Numbered from the stretch's first letter, positions 43,107 through 52,477 are shown. The stretch is DNA of 64,000 bases from Shimia abyssi (GCF_003014475.1 NZ_PYGJ01000014.1:1-64000), one strand, 5' to 3'. Notes: generated from the sequence alone by a model not told the origin. Numbers and translations are program-made.

Positions 43107-44276
43107 TCAGAGCCGGTTCAGTAACGCCGGGGTTGGCCACGCATCTGCTGGCATACCCAGTCGCGCCTGTTCTTTTTGCACGGCCGCACGGGTCAGCTTC
43201 CCAAGGATACCATCCACTTTGCCCACGTCATGCCCGCGCGCCTTGAGTTTGGTTTGCAGCTGTTTCATCTGCCCGCTCGACAATCCTTGGTCGGGTTTGC
43301 CCGCATCATAACGCGGCGCGCCTTCCAGCCGGGTTGCGAAATAGGCTGCGGTGGTCACATAGACAAAGCTCTTGTTCCACTCGAAATACACGCGATAGTT
43401 CGGGTAAGCGAGGAACGCAGGGCCATTGCGCCCTTGCGGCAGAAGCAACGACGCCGGCAAGTTCGCCAGTTGTCCAGCACGCGGTTTGACACCCATACGC
43501 GCCCATTCGCTGGTTTTCATCTGGTGATCCAGTCCGGACTTCGTCCAGTCAATATTCTGCGGAACAACCACTTCCTGCAACCAAGGCTCGCCCTTGCGCC
43601 AACCCAGATGGTTTAGCATCTTACCGCCCGACATCAGCGCATCTGGCGCTGAGGTTTTCAGGCTGACCTTGCCATCACCATCACCATCCACACCGTTTTT
43701 AATGATGTCCGCAGGCAGCATTTGCACCATGCCAATTTCACCGGCCCATGCGCCGGTGGTTTTGGTCGGGCTGAAATTACCGCTTTCATAAAGCTCTAGT
43801 GCAGCGAAAACCTGAGGTCGGAACAGGGCAGGGCGGCGGCAGTCATGCGATAGCGTCACCAGCGAGTTTAACGTGTTGAAATTCCCTTGAAACGCGCCGA
43901 AATCCGTCTCAAACGCCCAGAACGCCAATAATACGCCGCGCGACACGCCGTATTTTCGTTCGATCTGGTCGAACACGGCACGATACTGCGCCTCTTTCTT
44001 GCGCCCGTTGTCGATGCGGTTCTGGCTGATCAGACGTTGCGAAAAATCAAGGAACGGCATCTGGAACACACCCTGTGATCGGTCCGCGTTCAGCGTTTTC
44101 TGATCTTGGCGTACATTGGCAAAAAAGCGATCCACCGACGCCTTGGAATGGCCTTTCTGGACGGCCTCTTTCTTGAGTCCGTTGACAAAACTATTGAACG
44201 ATCCACCACAGGGAACCGACGCCAACGCGGTGCCCGCGCTGAGCGTAAGGGCGGCAAGAACAGTGAAAAAGCGCAT
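43107..44276 (-). CDS. Lytic murein transglycosylase with peptidoglycan-binding domain (MltB-like)
   Basis: A 389-residue exported enzyme: signal peptide (MRFFTVLAALTLSAGTALA), SLT_2/MltB catalytic domain (about 25-315) with the catalytic glutamate in AFWAFETDFG and the AGEIGMVQMLPADI segment, then a C-terminal PG_binding_1 domain (about 330-389, SSGQMKQLQTKLKARGHDVGKVDGILGKLTRAAV). It cuts the glycan strand of peptidoglycan with 1,6-anhydro product formation. It stands alone, ending at a clear terminator. Confidence 0.92.
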   Translation of the reverse strand: MRFFTVLAALTLSAGTALASVPCGGSFNSFVNGLKKEAVQKGHSKASVDRFFANVRQDQKTLNADRSQGVFQMPFLDFSQRLISQNRIDNGRKKEAQYRAVFDQIERKYGVSRGVLLAFWAFETDFGAFQGNFNTLNSLVTLSHDCRRPALFRPQVFAALELYESGNFSPTKTTGAWAGEIGMVQMLPADIIKNGVDGDGDGKVSLKTSAPDALMSGGKMLNHLGWRKGEPWLQEVVVPQNIDWTKSGLDHQMKTSEWARMGVKPRAGQLANLPASLLLPQGRNGPAFLAYPNYRVYFEWNKSFVYVTTAAYFATRLEGAPRYDAGKPDQGLSSGQMKQLQTKLKARGHDVGKVDGILGKLTRAAVQKEQARLGMPADAWPTPALLNRL

Positions 44277-44346
44277 TTTGAAACCTCTTAACGAATTTTC
44301 AGGAACGTTAACAGGAAGCAGGCGTAGAGCAAGGCCCGGACAGGGT

Positions 44347-45255
44347 TCAGAACAGTGAAATCACAATCACAATTGCGAGGAATGCGCCCCAGCTGCGCCA
44401 AAGCGCGGTGCAGCAGGCGTCGATGTCTTGCGGCCCCAAATCCCGGCGTCCGTGCGGATTTACGAAAGGAAAGTCCCGCATTTTGCCGTCATAGGCGCGT
44501 GGTCCGGCGATGGCCGCATTGATCGCTCGCGCCATCGCGGACTCGGGCCAGCCCGCGTTTGGTGAGCGGTGCAATTTGGCGTCCGCCCGAATGGCGCGCC
44601 AACCATGCAGCCCGGAATGGGTCGCGGCTATCAGCAGCGCGGTCAGCCGTGCAGGGATCAGGTTGAGCACATCATCCAGCCGGGCAGCGGCCCAGCCAAA
44701 GGCGGCATAGCGCTCGTTTTTGTATCCAATCATGCTGTCGCCGGTGTTGACGATCTTGTAGATCAACACCCCCGGCAATCCGCCGATCAAGTACCAAAAC
44801 GCAGGCGCAATGATCCCGTCCGACAGGTTTTCTGCGCCAGACTCGATGGCGGACCGTGCCACTGCACTTTGGTCCATTGCCTTTGTGTCCCGGCTGACGA
44901 TCCGCGCAACCATCATGCGACCATCCCCTAGCGAAAGGCGCAACGCGTCACCCACAGCGCGGACATGATCTACCAGCGCGCGCTGTGCGAGCAAAGCTGC
45001 AACCAACAGCATTTCCGGCAACCATCCCAAGGCGGACACGAACCGCCCCAACCCCCACGCGCCCAGCACCAGCGCCAGTATTAGAAACACACCGCTCGCA
45101 CGGCGCCTGCCGCCCTTGTTGAGCCGTTTCTCCGCCCAGCCAATCGCGCGACCCATCAGGACCGCCGGGTGGGGCACACGTTTCCATGCCCAGTTCGGCT
45201 CTCCCAAGGCGGCATCCAAAAGCATTGCCCAGATCAGAATACACGCCGTGTTCAT
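44347..45255 (-). CDS. cobD: Adenosylcobinamide-phosphate synthase CobD/CbiB
   Basis: A 302-residue membrane protein of the CobD/CbiB family: LLDAALGEPNWAWKRVPHPAVLMGR at the N-terminus, the SAIESGAENLSDGIIAPAFWYLIGGLPG core and NAGWPESAMARAI. It joins an aminopropanol-type side chain to adenosylcobyric acid in late B12 synthesis. It overlaps cobC by 4 bases (ATGA). The cobD name follows the Pseudomonas/Rhodobacter scheme. Confidence 0.93.
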   Translation of the reverse strand: MNTACILIWAMLLDAALGEPNWAWKRVPHPAVLMGRAIGWAEKRLNKGGRRRASGVFLILALVLGAWGLGRFVSALGWLPEMLLVAALLAQRALVDHVRAVGDALRLSLGDGRMMVARIVSRDTKAMDQSAVARSAIESGAENLSDGIIAPAFWYLIGGLPGVLIYKIVNTGDSMIGYKNERYAAFGWAAARLDDVLNLIPARLTALLIAATHSGLHGWRAIRADAKLHRSPNAGWPESAMARAINAAIAGPRAYDGKMRDFPFVNPHGRRDLGPQDIDACCTALWRSWGAFLAIVIVISLF

Positions 45256-46202
45256 AGCGCTGCCTCAAGCTGGTTCCAGCGTCCCGGTGCGGGCAGGCCA
45301 AGCCGGAGAAATGTCTTTGAATACGGAAAGATGCGGCTCCAGACATGGTGCTGGGCCAATCGGTTCTGCCATTGTGTAGCGTCATCCACGTCGTAGAGAC
45401 GGAACAAGGATGTCCCCCCAGCCAATGTGCCGCCTGCGTTTGTCATCAGCGCATCCAGCCGGTCGCCATCCGATTGCAGCCGCGCCCGCGTAGTTTGCGC
45501 CCACGACGGATCAGTCAAGGCCGCCGCCCCAATCTGCAATGCAGGTCCGGATACCGCCCATGGCCCCGTCATGTCGGCCATCCGCGCAATCAATTCGGGA
45601 TCGCCCAGCAGAAATCCCAGCCGCAACCCCGCCAGCCCCCAGAATTTGCCAAAGCTTTTGAGGATCAAACGTCCCGGTACAACTCCGTCACTGACAAAGC
45701 TCTCGTTTGGACAAACATCGCAAAAGCTTTCATCAATCACCGTTAAAGGGGCGTTCAGATCGTCGCGCGCCCATAGCCGACCAGTGGGGTTGTTCGGATG
45801 CACCAGCACTCGCGCATTTGCCGGGTCGCCCACGGTCCAGCCTTGCGCCAGAAAGGCCGCAGTGTGTTCGTTGTAGGTGGGTTTGGGGATATCCACCGTT
45901 CCGCGCTTGGTTAACGCTGGGATGCGCGCAATCAATGCTGACGCGCCGGGGGCAGCCAAGACACCCATGTCTTCGGGCACATTCCAAAAGGCGCGTGCCG
46001 CGTCCACCAAAACCGCTTGTGCGCCCTTGTCGGGCAGCTCGGCCCAAACGGTAGTTGGCACGTGGCGCACTGGATAAGGTACAGGGTTTATCCCGGTCGA
46101 AAGATCAAGCCAAGCGTCGCGCGATCCACCCCATCTGGCAACGGCCGCGTCCACACCACCGCCATGATCACGCGTGTTCTGGTTAATCAGTGACGCGATT
46201 GT
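45252..46202 (-). CDS. cobC: L-threonine-O-3-phosphate decarboxylase-like CobC
   Basis: A 316-residue PLP-dependent class I/II aminotransferase-fold protein: DLSTGINPVPYP, APGASALIARIPAL, VLVHPNNPTGRLW and the PLP lysine in ILKSFGKFWGLAGLRLGF. CobC/CobD-type enzymes supply the (R)-1-amino-2-propanol phosphate used by the next enzyme. I chose ATG 46202 (GGGAG upstream) over 46247. There is no B12 riboswitch before it, unlike cbtBA. Confidence 0.9.
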   Translation of the reverse strand, partial: TIASLINQNTRDHGGGVDAAVARWGGSRDAWLDLSTGINPVPYPVRHVPTTVWAELPDKGAQAVLVDAARAFWNVPEDMGVLAAPGASALIARIPALTKRGTVDIPKPTYNEHTAAFLAQGWTVGDPANARVLVHPNNPTGRLWARDDLNAPLTVIDESFCDVCPNESFVSDGVVPGRLILKSFGKFWGLAGLRLGFLLGDPELIARMADMTGPWAVSGPALQIGAAALTDPSWAQTTRARLQSDGDRLDALMTNAGGTLAGGTSLFRLYDVDDATQWQNRLAQHHVWSRIFPYSKTFLRLGLPAPGRWNQLEAAL

Positions 46203-46281
46203 CATTTGCGCTCTCCCAAGGTTCACGGCGTTGAAGCCGAAATTCACGTTCTTGGCAAGACACCGCCGGAATCCCCAACCG

Positions 46282-46307
46282 TTAATGGCATGTTAACCTT
46301 TCGTTAG
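46282..46307 (+). promoter_or_regulatory. Overlapping CtrA-like boxes upstream of the receiver gene
   Basis: TTAATGGCATGTTAA (46282-46296) is an exact TTAA-N7-TTAA. The second TTAA is followed after 7 bases by TTAG (46304-46307), giving a near-second box in tandem. It is 69-95 bases upstream of the ATG at 46376. Confidence 0.5.
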
Positions 46308-46375
46308 GAAACTCGTGACATCAGCAATTTCTTATGAATTTAGCGCAATTTGCCAAGACCACGGCAGGGGGGATC

Positions 46376-46735
46376 ATGCGCGCGTTGATCGTGGAAAATC
46401 AAGCGGAGCTCGGCGGCTTGTGGCAACGTCACATGCAGCGTTTGGGTGTAGACGCCGATCTGGTCTTGTCAGAGGCCGACGCACTCGCAGCTCTTGAGGC
46501 AGCGGATTATAATGTGATGGTTTTGGATTTGGTGTTGGAAAAGGGCGCGGCACTCGCGCTTTCGGATTACGCCAGCTATCGCCACCCGTCGGTCAAGGTG
46601 ATCTTTGTCACCAATACCGGTTTCTTTTCCGACGGCTCGATCTTCAACCATTGTGCTAACGCTTGCGCATTTGTGCCAACTGGTACGCCGCCAGATGATC
46701 TGGCGGCGATGGTCGAACATTACGGCACAGGTTAA
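46376..46735 (+). CDS. Stand-alone receiver-domain protein, atypical
   Basis: A 119-residue single receiver (REC) domain. The phosphorylatable aspartate (Asp51 in MVLDLVL) and the switch Thr79 are present. The usual N-terminal acidic pair is replaced by Glu7-Asn8, and the conserved lysine before the last helix is replaced (AFVPTG, Val100). Such receivers may be phosphorylated poorly or act as phosphate sinks or protein-docking units. No output domain follows. The ATG at 46376 with GGGGGG just upstream is preferred to 46334. CtrA-like boxes lie upstream, but no histidine kinase is nearby. Confidence 0.75.
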   Translation: MRALIVENQAELGGLWQRHMQRLGVDADLVLSEADALAALEAADYNVMVLDLVLEKGAALALSDYASYRHPSVKVIFVTNTGFFSDGSIFNHCANACAFVPTGTPPDDLAAMVEHYGTG

Positions 46736-46740
46736 AGTGC

Positions 46741-47715
46741 TTATCCGCGTCCGTGCGGGGCGTCGTAGTCCAGCACTGGGTTGATCGGAATAATCCGGTT
46801 TGGATTGATGCTCTCGTGGCTATAGTGATAGTGGCGTACGATATGATCCAGGTTCACCGTCTCGCGCACGCCTGGTATCTGATACAGTTCGCGCGTAAGG
46901 CCCCATAGATTGGGATAATCCACGATCCGACGTCGATTGCATTTGAAATGCAAATGATACACCGGATCAAACCGGATCAGCGTTGTAAATAGCCTCCAAT
47001 CTGCCTCTGTCAGAATATCACCCATCAGGTAGCGATTGGTCGACAATCGCGCCTCCAGCCAGTCTAAAGTGTCAAACAGCGGATAGACCGCGTCTTCATA
47101 CGCTTCCTGCGTTGACGAGAACCCGCTTTTGTACACCCCGTTGTTCAACGTGTGATAAATGCGTTCATTCACCTCTTCGATAGCGTCGCGCATCGCTTCC
47201 GGCCAGTAATCGAGTATATTTCCTGTGATCCCGTCAAAGGCACTGTTGAACATGCGGATAATCTCGGAACTCTCGTTCGACACGATGGTCTCGTTCTGTT
47301 TGTCCCACAAGATCGGCACCGTCACCCGGCCGGAATAGTCGGGGTCCGCGTGGGAATAGAGTTTGTACGCAAACTCGTGCCCATAAAGTGTATCTCCTGA
47401 TGCGCCTTTGTCAGCGGTTTTGAATGTCCAGCCGTCATCCATCATGTCCGGATGTACGACCGACACGCTGACGTGCTGCTCCAGCCCTTTAAGTGCGCGG
47501 AAAATCATCGTGCGGTGGGCCCATGGGCAGGCGTTAGAAACATAGAGGTGATAGCGGCCGCTTTCCGCTTTAAATCCATCGCGCCCACTGGGGCCGGCGC
47601 TACCGTCTGCAGTGATCCAATTGCGAAACTGCGCCGCCGAGCGCACGAATTTACCGCCCGTTTCCTTGGTGTCGATCGGGTGTTTCACCCAGTTGCCGTC
47701 CAGCATATGTCCCAT
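46741..47715 (-). CDS. Glutathionyl-hydroquinone reductase (Xi-class GST)
   Basis: A 324-residue Xi-class glutathione transferase: the catalytic Cys in NACPWAHR, the substrate-capping segment VSVVHPDMMDDGW, VPILWDKQNETIVSNESSEIIRMFN and the C-terminal YLMGDILTEADWRLFTTLIRFDPVYHLHFKCN. These enzymes reduce glutathionyl-hydroquinones using glutathione. ATG 47715 with GGGAG 8 bases upstream fits better than GTG 47721. It is convergent with the receiver gene (5-base gap). The length is normal for the family. Confidence 0.92.
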   Translation of the reverse strand: MGHMLDGNWVKHPIDTKETGGKFVRSAAQFRNWITADGSAGPSGRDGFKAESGRYHLYVSNACPWAHRTMIFRALKGLEQHVSVSVVHPDMMDDGWTFKTADKGASGDTLYGHEFAYKLYSHADPDYSGRVTVPILWDKQNETIVSNESSEIIRMFNSAFDGITGNILDYWPEAMRDAIEEVNERIYHTLNNGVYKSGFSSTQEAYEDAVYPLFDTLDWLEARLSTNRYLMGDILTEADWRLFTTLIRFDPVYHLHFKCNRRRIVDYPNLWGLTRELYQIPGVRETVNLDHIVRHYHYSHESINPNRIIPINPVLDYDAPHGRG

Positions 47716-47886
47716 TGTCACGCTCCCGCTTGTTACCCACCCTATTTAGGTCTCCCTGACTGGGGAGAAAACGCAACACTGCGCAAAGGAGTTGCGCGCT
47801 GATGCACATGGTGGACTGTTTCATGAAATGTTGACTTGACCGAATCCATAATGAGCGGAACCCTACGGTCAGGAATGGAGCGCCGC

Positions 47887-48237
47887 ATGTCCACGTATAT
47901 CCCACCAGAAGTTCAGGCAGGCCTGGATGCCGCACGCAAGAAAGATCGCCGTCGTCGCAACAAGATTCGCGTCGAAGCCGACGGGCAAAGCTTTCGCGTT
48001 ATCCGCTTTCAGGAGGATGGCTTTACGCTCGATGTCGAAGACGCGCCGCATCTGCGCGGGCTGGTGGACCTGTATGATGGTGGGCGGCATTTTCTGCAAT
48101 GCCTGATCGTTGCATCCGAAGAGGAAAGCGGTGAAATGCGCTATGAATTCAAGCGGGCGACACCAGCCACGGATCATGCTCCGGTGGATTTTGAGCTGGA
48201 TGAGTTCGTGCCTGCTGGGCTGATTCCTCAATCCTGA
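47887..48237 (+). CDS. Conserved small protein of unknown function
   Basis: A 116-residue cytoplasmic protein with a basic N-terminus (AARKKDRRRRNKIRV) and an acidic beta-rich C-terminal part (DGQSFRVIRFQEDGFTLDVEDAPHLRGLVDLYDGGRHFLQCLIV). The second half recalls a small beta-barrel (PilZ-like in spacing, without the RxxxR motif), but I do not assign a family. The ATG at 47887 follows GGAG. It is convergent with the C-S lyase gene and followed by two hairpins. Confidence 0.65.
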   Translation: MSTYIPPEVQAGLDAARKKDRRRRNKIRVEADGQSFRVIRFQEDGFTLDVEDAPHLRGLVDLYDGGRHFLQCLIVASEEESGEMRYEFKRATPATDHAPVDFELDEFVPAGLIPQS

Positions 48238-48269
48238 TAATCGCCCGGCGCGACAAAAAGACAGAACCG

Positions 48270-48320
48270 CGCGCCAACGGCGCGCCACGCCCAACCCGCA
48301 GGGGCATGGCTTTGCCATGC
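48270..48320. terminator. Two hairpins between convergent genes
   Basis: CGCGCC-AAC-GGCGCG (48270-48284) and GCATGGC-TTT-GCCATGC (48304-48320) lie between the stop codons at 48237 and 48344. They may end transcription from both sides, although no long T-run is present. Confidence 0.5.
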
Positions 48321-48343
48321 GCCATAGGGGCGGGAGCATTTCC

Positions 48344-49525
48344 TTATTGGAGATCCGAAAACGCCGCCTTGAGCCTTTCTGCGGCTTCGGCCACCCGTGA
48401 CCGCTGTGTCGCCAGATTTACACGCTGGCACAATTCACCGCCAGCGCCAAATCCCGGACCGGACGATGCCGCGATCCGCGCACCGTCCCTAAAGCGGGCG
48501 TTGATCTCGTCATAACTCATACCAGTGCCCGCAAAATCCACCCACGCCAGGTAGGTCGACTGCAATGGCATCGACCAAACACCAGGAATGGAGTTCATCG
48601 CCTCGTCAAACAGCCGTCGATTGCCGTCCAGATGCGCCATTTGCGCATCCACCCAAGCCGCGCCGGCGGGGGAATATGCCGCTGTAATCATGTCGATCCC
48701 AAGCGATGAGGGGCTATAATCCAGCGACTGCTGGGTTTGTTTCATTGTTGCTCGCAACGCGTTGTCGGGAATAATCATCGCGCCCGTGCGCTGCCCGGCG
48801 ATATTAAACGTCTTGGACGCCGCCACCAGCGTTACGGTGCGATGGCGGTATTCGGGGGCGGCCACATCCATGGGCACAAACGTATTGCCGGCATAGACCA
48901 GATCGTGATGCACCTCATCCGACACCAGAATAAGATCATTGCGCTCGGCAAACTCCGCCACAGCGCGCAGCTCCTCTGATGTCCAAACCCGGCCTGACGG
49001 GTTCTGCGGCGAGCACCAGAGCAGGACCCGCTCGTCTCCCGACAGGCGTCTCTGAGCGTCGTCAAAATCTATCACATAGGTCTCGCCATCGCGCACCAGT
49101 GGTATCTCGACCAACCGCCGCCCGCACTTTTTGGTCTTGTGGGCAAACTCGTGATATACGGGCGAGAAAATCACGACCCCTTCGCCCGGTGCCGCCCATG
49201 TCGTAATTGACATGGCAATTGCATTGCCAAGGCCCTGTGAGGTCAAAATCCAATCTGTATCAATGTCCCAGTTGTGCCGGTTGGCCATCCACCATTGCAC
49301 GGCTGCCTTATACTCCGGGTGATCCCAGCTATAGCCAAAAACGCCCCGCTCTGCCGCCTGCTTGACGGCGTCAATGACACAAGGCGCGGTCTGGTAATCC
49401 GAGTCGGCTGTCCACATCGCCAACCCGTCTTCGGCGGGCACACCATAGAGCCGCTGCATCTTATCCCATTTGGTTGAGTTGGTGCCGCGGCGTTCGATGA
49501 TGGTGTCAAAGTCAAAGGTGGTCAT
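48344..49525 (-). CDS. MalY/PatB-family C-S lyase (cystathionine beta-lyase-like)
   Basis: A 393-residue PLP enzyme of the MalY/PatB group: RRGTNSTKWDKM at the start, PMWTAD-like AMWTADSDYQTAP, the CSPQNPSGRVW segment, VSDEVHHDLVY and the PLP lysine in AASKTFNIAGQR. Such enzymes split cysteine-S conjugates (beta-lyase), and some also act on DMSP-related methionine products. I chose ATG 49525, which has GGAG 6 bases upstream, over 49540. It is divergent from the def cluster. Confidence 0.88.
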   Translation of the reverse strand: MTTFDFDTIIERRGTNSTKWDKMQRLYGVPAEDGLAMWTADSDYQTAPCVIDAVKQAAERGVFGYSWDHPEYKAAVQWWMANRHNWDIDTDWILTSQGLGNAIAMSITTWAAPGEGVVIFSPVYHEFAHKTKKCGRRLVEIPLVRDGETYVIDFDDAQRRLSGDERVLLWCSPQNPSGRVWTSEELRAVAEFAERNDLILVSDEVHHDLVYAGNTFVPMDVAAPEYRHRTVTLVAASKTFNIAGQRTGAMIIPDNALRATMKQTQQSLDYSPSSLGIDMITAAYSPAGAAWVDAQMAHLDGNRRLFDEAMNSIPGVWSMPLQSTYLAWVDFAGTGMSYDEINARFRDGARIAASSGPGFGAGGELCQRVNLATQRSRVAEAAERLKAAFSDLQ

Positions 49526-49664
49526 GCAGGTCTCCGTCATGGGCCGAAAGTGGGTCCAAAACGCACGTTACCGCGCTTGCGCGTGGGTGCAACCCTAACT
49601 GAACGTGATTTGCCCAACAGGATATCCAACCGCCCCGGTTGCACCAAACGCGCGCTTGTCCTAG

Positions 49665-50186
49665 ATGAAGCGCATGATCAAACCTATTCTTATTCACCCC
49701 GATCCCCGGCTCAAGAAAATCTGCGACGCTGTTGATGATTTGACAGATGAACGCCGTGCTTTGGCCAAGGATATGCTAGCGACCATGTATGACGCGCCGG
49801 GCATCGGCCTTGCCGCGCCTCAGGTCGGCGTATTAGAGCGCCTGATCGTGCTGGATTGCGTCAAAGACGGCGATCCGGAACCTACTGTGATGTTCAATCC
49901 CGAGGTTCTGAGTCACGCGGACGAGACCAATGTTTACGAGGAAGGTTGCCTGTCGATCCCCGATCAATTTGCCGAAGTCACCCGCCCGGCCGAGGTACGC
50001 GTCGGCTGGATCGATATCGACGGCAACCCACGGGAAAAAGACTTCGATGGCCTTTGGGCGACTTGTGCGCAGCACGAGATTGATCACCTCAACGGCAAGC
50101 TGTTCATTGACTATCTCGGACCAATGAAACGCCAGATGATGACCCGAAAATCCCAAAAGCTAAAGCGCGAGCTGGCTCGCGGATGA
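49665..50186 (+). CDS. def: Peptide deformylase 1 (active-type)
   Basis: A 173-residue deformylase with all three catalytic motifs: GIGLAAPQVG (46-55), EEGCLS (Cys95 as metal ligand) and HEIDH (His137, catalytic Glu138, His141). It removes the formyl group from new proteins. It is the first of three tandem homologues followed by fmt, with the second gene overlapping it by 4 bases. ATG 49665 has a weak ribosome site; ATG 49674 is an alternative. Confidence 0.95.
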   Translation: MKRMIKPILIHPDPRLKKICDAVDDLTDERRALAKDMLATMYDAPGIGLAAPQVGVLERLIVLDCVKDGDPEPTVMFNPEVLSHADETNVYEEGCLSIPDQFAEVTRPAEVRVGWIDIDGNPREKDFDGLWATCAQHEIDHLNGKLFIDYLGPMKRQMMTRKSQKLKRELARG

Positions 50187-50677
50187 GCGTTCTGCCGCTT
50201 GTGTTCTGGCCAGACCCACGCCTGTCGCAGCCTTGCGCCCCAGTTGGTGAAGCGGATCACGAAGCGCTGGTCGCCGACATGTTTGACACGCTTTATGCCG
50301 CCAAGGGACGCGGCCTTGCTGCACCACAAGTCGGTGTGCTGAGGCGCATTTTTGTCATGGATGTCGGCTGGAAAAGTGGCGATCCCACCCCAGAGGCGTT
50401 TCTTGACCCGGTCATCACGGTACGTGAGCAACGTGTCGACGTGCTCGAAGAAGGGTGCCTGTCGATCCCCGGCCTGATGGTGCCAGTCGAACGCCCTGTC
50501 GCGATCACACTTGCGTGGCGTGATGCACGTGGCGACATGCATATGCGTGATTTTGACGGGTTCGAGGCGCGATGTATCCAACACGAGATCGACCATCTTG
50601 ATGGGCGCATAACGCTCGATCATCTTTCATCACAAGACAAGGCCGCCCTGCTGGCCGAATATAAAGGGCCACAATGA
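50183..50677 (+). CDS. def: Peptide deformylase 2 (active-type)
   Basis: A 164-residue second deformylase with complete motifs: GRGLAAPQVG (42-51), EEGCLS (Cys92) and HEIDH (His134, Glu135, His138). It overlaps both neighbours by 4 bases (ATGA), so all three are translated as one coupled unit. The difference from deformylase 1 in the S1' region could reflect different substrates or expression, but nothing in the sequence shows which. Confidence 0.93.
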   Translation: MSVLPLVFWPDPRLSQPCAPVGEADHEALVADMFDTLYAAKGRGLAAPQVGVLRRIFVMDVGWKSGDPTPEAFLDPVITVREQRVDVLEEGCLSIPGLMVPVERPVAITLAWRDARGDMHMRDFDGFEARCIQHEIDHLDGRITLDHLSSQDKAALLAEYKGPQ

Positions 50678-51168
50678 CCGTTCGCAAATGCCTGCAATGG
50701 CCTGATAAACGCCTGCGCACACCCGCTGCGCCAATTTCGGAAATCACCGACGATGTGCGCCGTATCTGGGACGATCTGGTCGACACAATGGAGGCGATGC
50801 CCGGTGTCGGCATGGGCGCCAATCAGATTGGCGAGATGCACCGCCTGATCGTGGTTGATGCCTCGGATACGCGCGGCGCGGCGGTGCGGATGGCCAATCC
50901 CGAAATTCTGCACGCTTCGATCGAGGATCGCGAGCATGAAGAAGCCAGCCCGAACCTGCCCGGTGTGTCGGCCAAGATCAAACGCCCCCGTGCTGTGACC
51001 GTGCGCTTTCTGAACGAAGATGGCATGATTGACCGCAGGGATTACGTGGGCCTCTGGGCCACTTCGGTGCAGCATCAGATTGACCATATCAACGGTAAAA
51101 TGTTCTTTGATCATCTGTCCAAAACCAAACGCGACATGCTGATCAAAAAGGCGCGCAAGCTCCGTTAA
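50674..51168 (+). CDS. Degenerate peptide deformylase homologue
   Basis: A 164-residue protein clearly related to the two preceding deformylases but changed at each catalytic motif: [10 protein letters not shown] (44-53) instead of GxGLAAPQxG, EEASPNLPG (89-97) with no metal-ligand cysteine, and HQIDH (134-138) in which the catalytic Glu is Gln135. It should not be a normal deformylase. The reading frame is intact and overlaps the second gene, so it appears to be maintained. It might bind formyl-methionine peptides or modulate the active pair (inference). Confidence 0.88.
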   Translation: MTVRKCLQWPDKRLRTPAAPISEITDDVRRIWDDLVDTMEAMPGVGMGANQIGEMHRLIVVDASDTRGAAVRMANPEILHASIEDREHEEASPNLPGVSAKIKRPRAVTVRFLNEDGMIDRRDYVGLWATSVQHQIDHINGKMFFDHLSKTKRDMLIKKARKLR

Positions 51169-51187
51169 CCGGCAAAGGATCTGCCTT

Positions 51188-52099
51188 ATGCGCATTGTCT
51201 TTATGGGAACCCCGGATTTTTCCGTTCCAGTGCTCGACGCGCTGGTGGATGCGGGGCATGACATTGTGGCCGTCTATTGTCAGCCGCCACGGCCAGCCGG
51301 GCGTGGCAAGAAAGACCGGCCAACACCGGTGCACGCCCGCGCCGAGGCGCTGGGCCTGACCGTACGCCATCCCACGTCTCTCAAGACACCTGATGCGCAA
51401 GGCGACTTCTCTGCGTTGGGTTCAGATGTCGCCGTGGTCGTCGCTTACGGTCTGATCCTGCCCCAAGTCGTACTTGATGCGCCCAAGCAAGGGTGCCTCA
51501 ATATCCATGCCAGCCTGTTGCCACGTTGGCGCGGGGCGGCGCCAATCCATCGCGCCATCATGGCGGGCGATCCTGATACGGGTATCTGCATCATGCAGAT
51601 GGAGGCCGGGCTCGATACTGGCCCGGTGTTAATGCGATCAAAGACACCCATCCGGGCGGAGGAGACCACCGCCCAGCTGCACGACCGCCTCTCGGATATG
51701 GGTGCATCACTCATCGTTGAAACGTTGAACCAGCTCGAAACGCTTGTCCCCGAACCACAGCCCGGCGAGGGTGTTACCTATGCGCACAAGATCGACAAAT
51801 CTGAGGCGCATATCGACTGGTCCGCGCCTGCGGTTGAGGTTGATCGAAAAATTCGCGGCCTTTCGCCGTTCCCCGGTGCCTGGACCGAGATCGACGGCCA
51901 GCGTGTGAAACTGCTTTCCTCACGTCTTGTTGACAGGGGCGGGGCGCCTGGGACAGTGCTGGATGATACGCTCACCATCGCTTGCGGTTCCGGGGCGGTT
52001 CAGCTTCTGACCTTGCAACGCGCGGGCAAAGGCGCGCAGGATGCAGAGACCTTTCTGCGGGGCTTTCCTTTGCTCCCCGGTCGCCAGCTTCAGGAGTAG
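51188..52099 (+). CDS. fmt: Methionyl-tRNA formyltransferase
   Basis: A 303-residue Fmt: [15 protein letters not shown] at the start, the formyl-folate site with [12 protein letters not shown] and the C-terminal OB-like tRNA-binding domain ([25 protein letters not shown]). It adds a formyl group to initiator Met-tRNA; the deformylases upstream remove it after translation. It begins 19 bases after the third def-like gene. Confidence 0.97.
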   Translation: MRIVFMGTPDFSVPVLDALVDAGHDIVAVYCQPPRPAGRGKKDRPTPVHARAEALGLTVRHPTSLKTPDAQGDFSALGSDVAVVVAYGLILPQVVLDAPKQGCLNIHASLLPRWRGAAPIHRAIMAGDPDTGICIMQMEAGLDTGPVLMRSKTPIRAEETTAQLHDRLSDMGASLIVETLNQLETLVPEPQPGEGVTYAHKIDKSEAHIDWSAPAVEVDRKIRGLSPFPGAWTEIDGQRVKLLSSRLVDRGGAPGTVLDDTLTIACGSGAVQLLTLQRAGKGAQDAETFLRGFPLLPGRQLQE

Positions 52100-52103
52100 C
52101 GGC

Positions 52104-52340
52104 ATGTTCTTTGCATTCTTTGGTACGGTCATCATTGCCGGTATCATCGGTTACGCATCCGAGCGAACCGGGTTTACCCACAACGGCTATATCCCTTCGA
52201 TCATCATCTGCATCGGCGGAGCATTTCTATTTTTCATGATTTCGCGATTGTTCCACATCGGCTTTGGCAGTCCGGGCATGAACGCGATCATCTCTGCCAT
52301 TGGTGCCTTGATCATCGTGCCAACGCATTATCGCAAGTGA
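52104..52340 (+). CDS. Small membrane protein (YeaQ/GlsB-like)
   Basis: A 78-residue protein with two to three hydrophobic segments (about 1-18, 28-46 and 58-73). The GTVIIAGIIGYASERTG start recalls the YeaQ/YmgE transglycosylase-associated small membrane proteins, although similarity is only general. ATG 52104 has AGGAG 7 bases upstream. It is 4 bases after the fmt stop codon, so it is probably in the same transcript. No function is known. Confidence 0.65.
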   Translation: MFFAFFGTVIIAGIIGYASERTGFTHNGYIPSIIICIGGAFLFFMISRLFHIGFGSPGMNAIISAIGALIIVPTHYRK

Positions 52341-52477
52341 ATGCGAACCGAGTCCTGTGGGGCACACCCCTGAAAAATTGACTAAATTTGTAGACGAACT
52401 ACCCCACCTCTTGCTAAGCTGACCTCACAATCGCGGCCGTCAAATGAGCCGCACTATATATATGAGGCAGCAGACCA

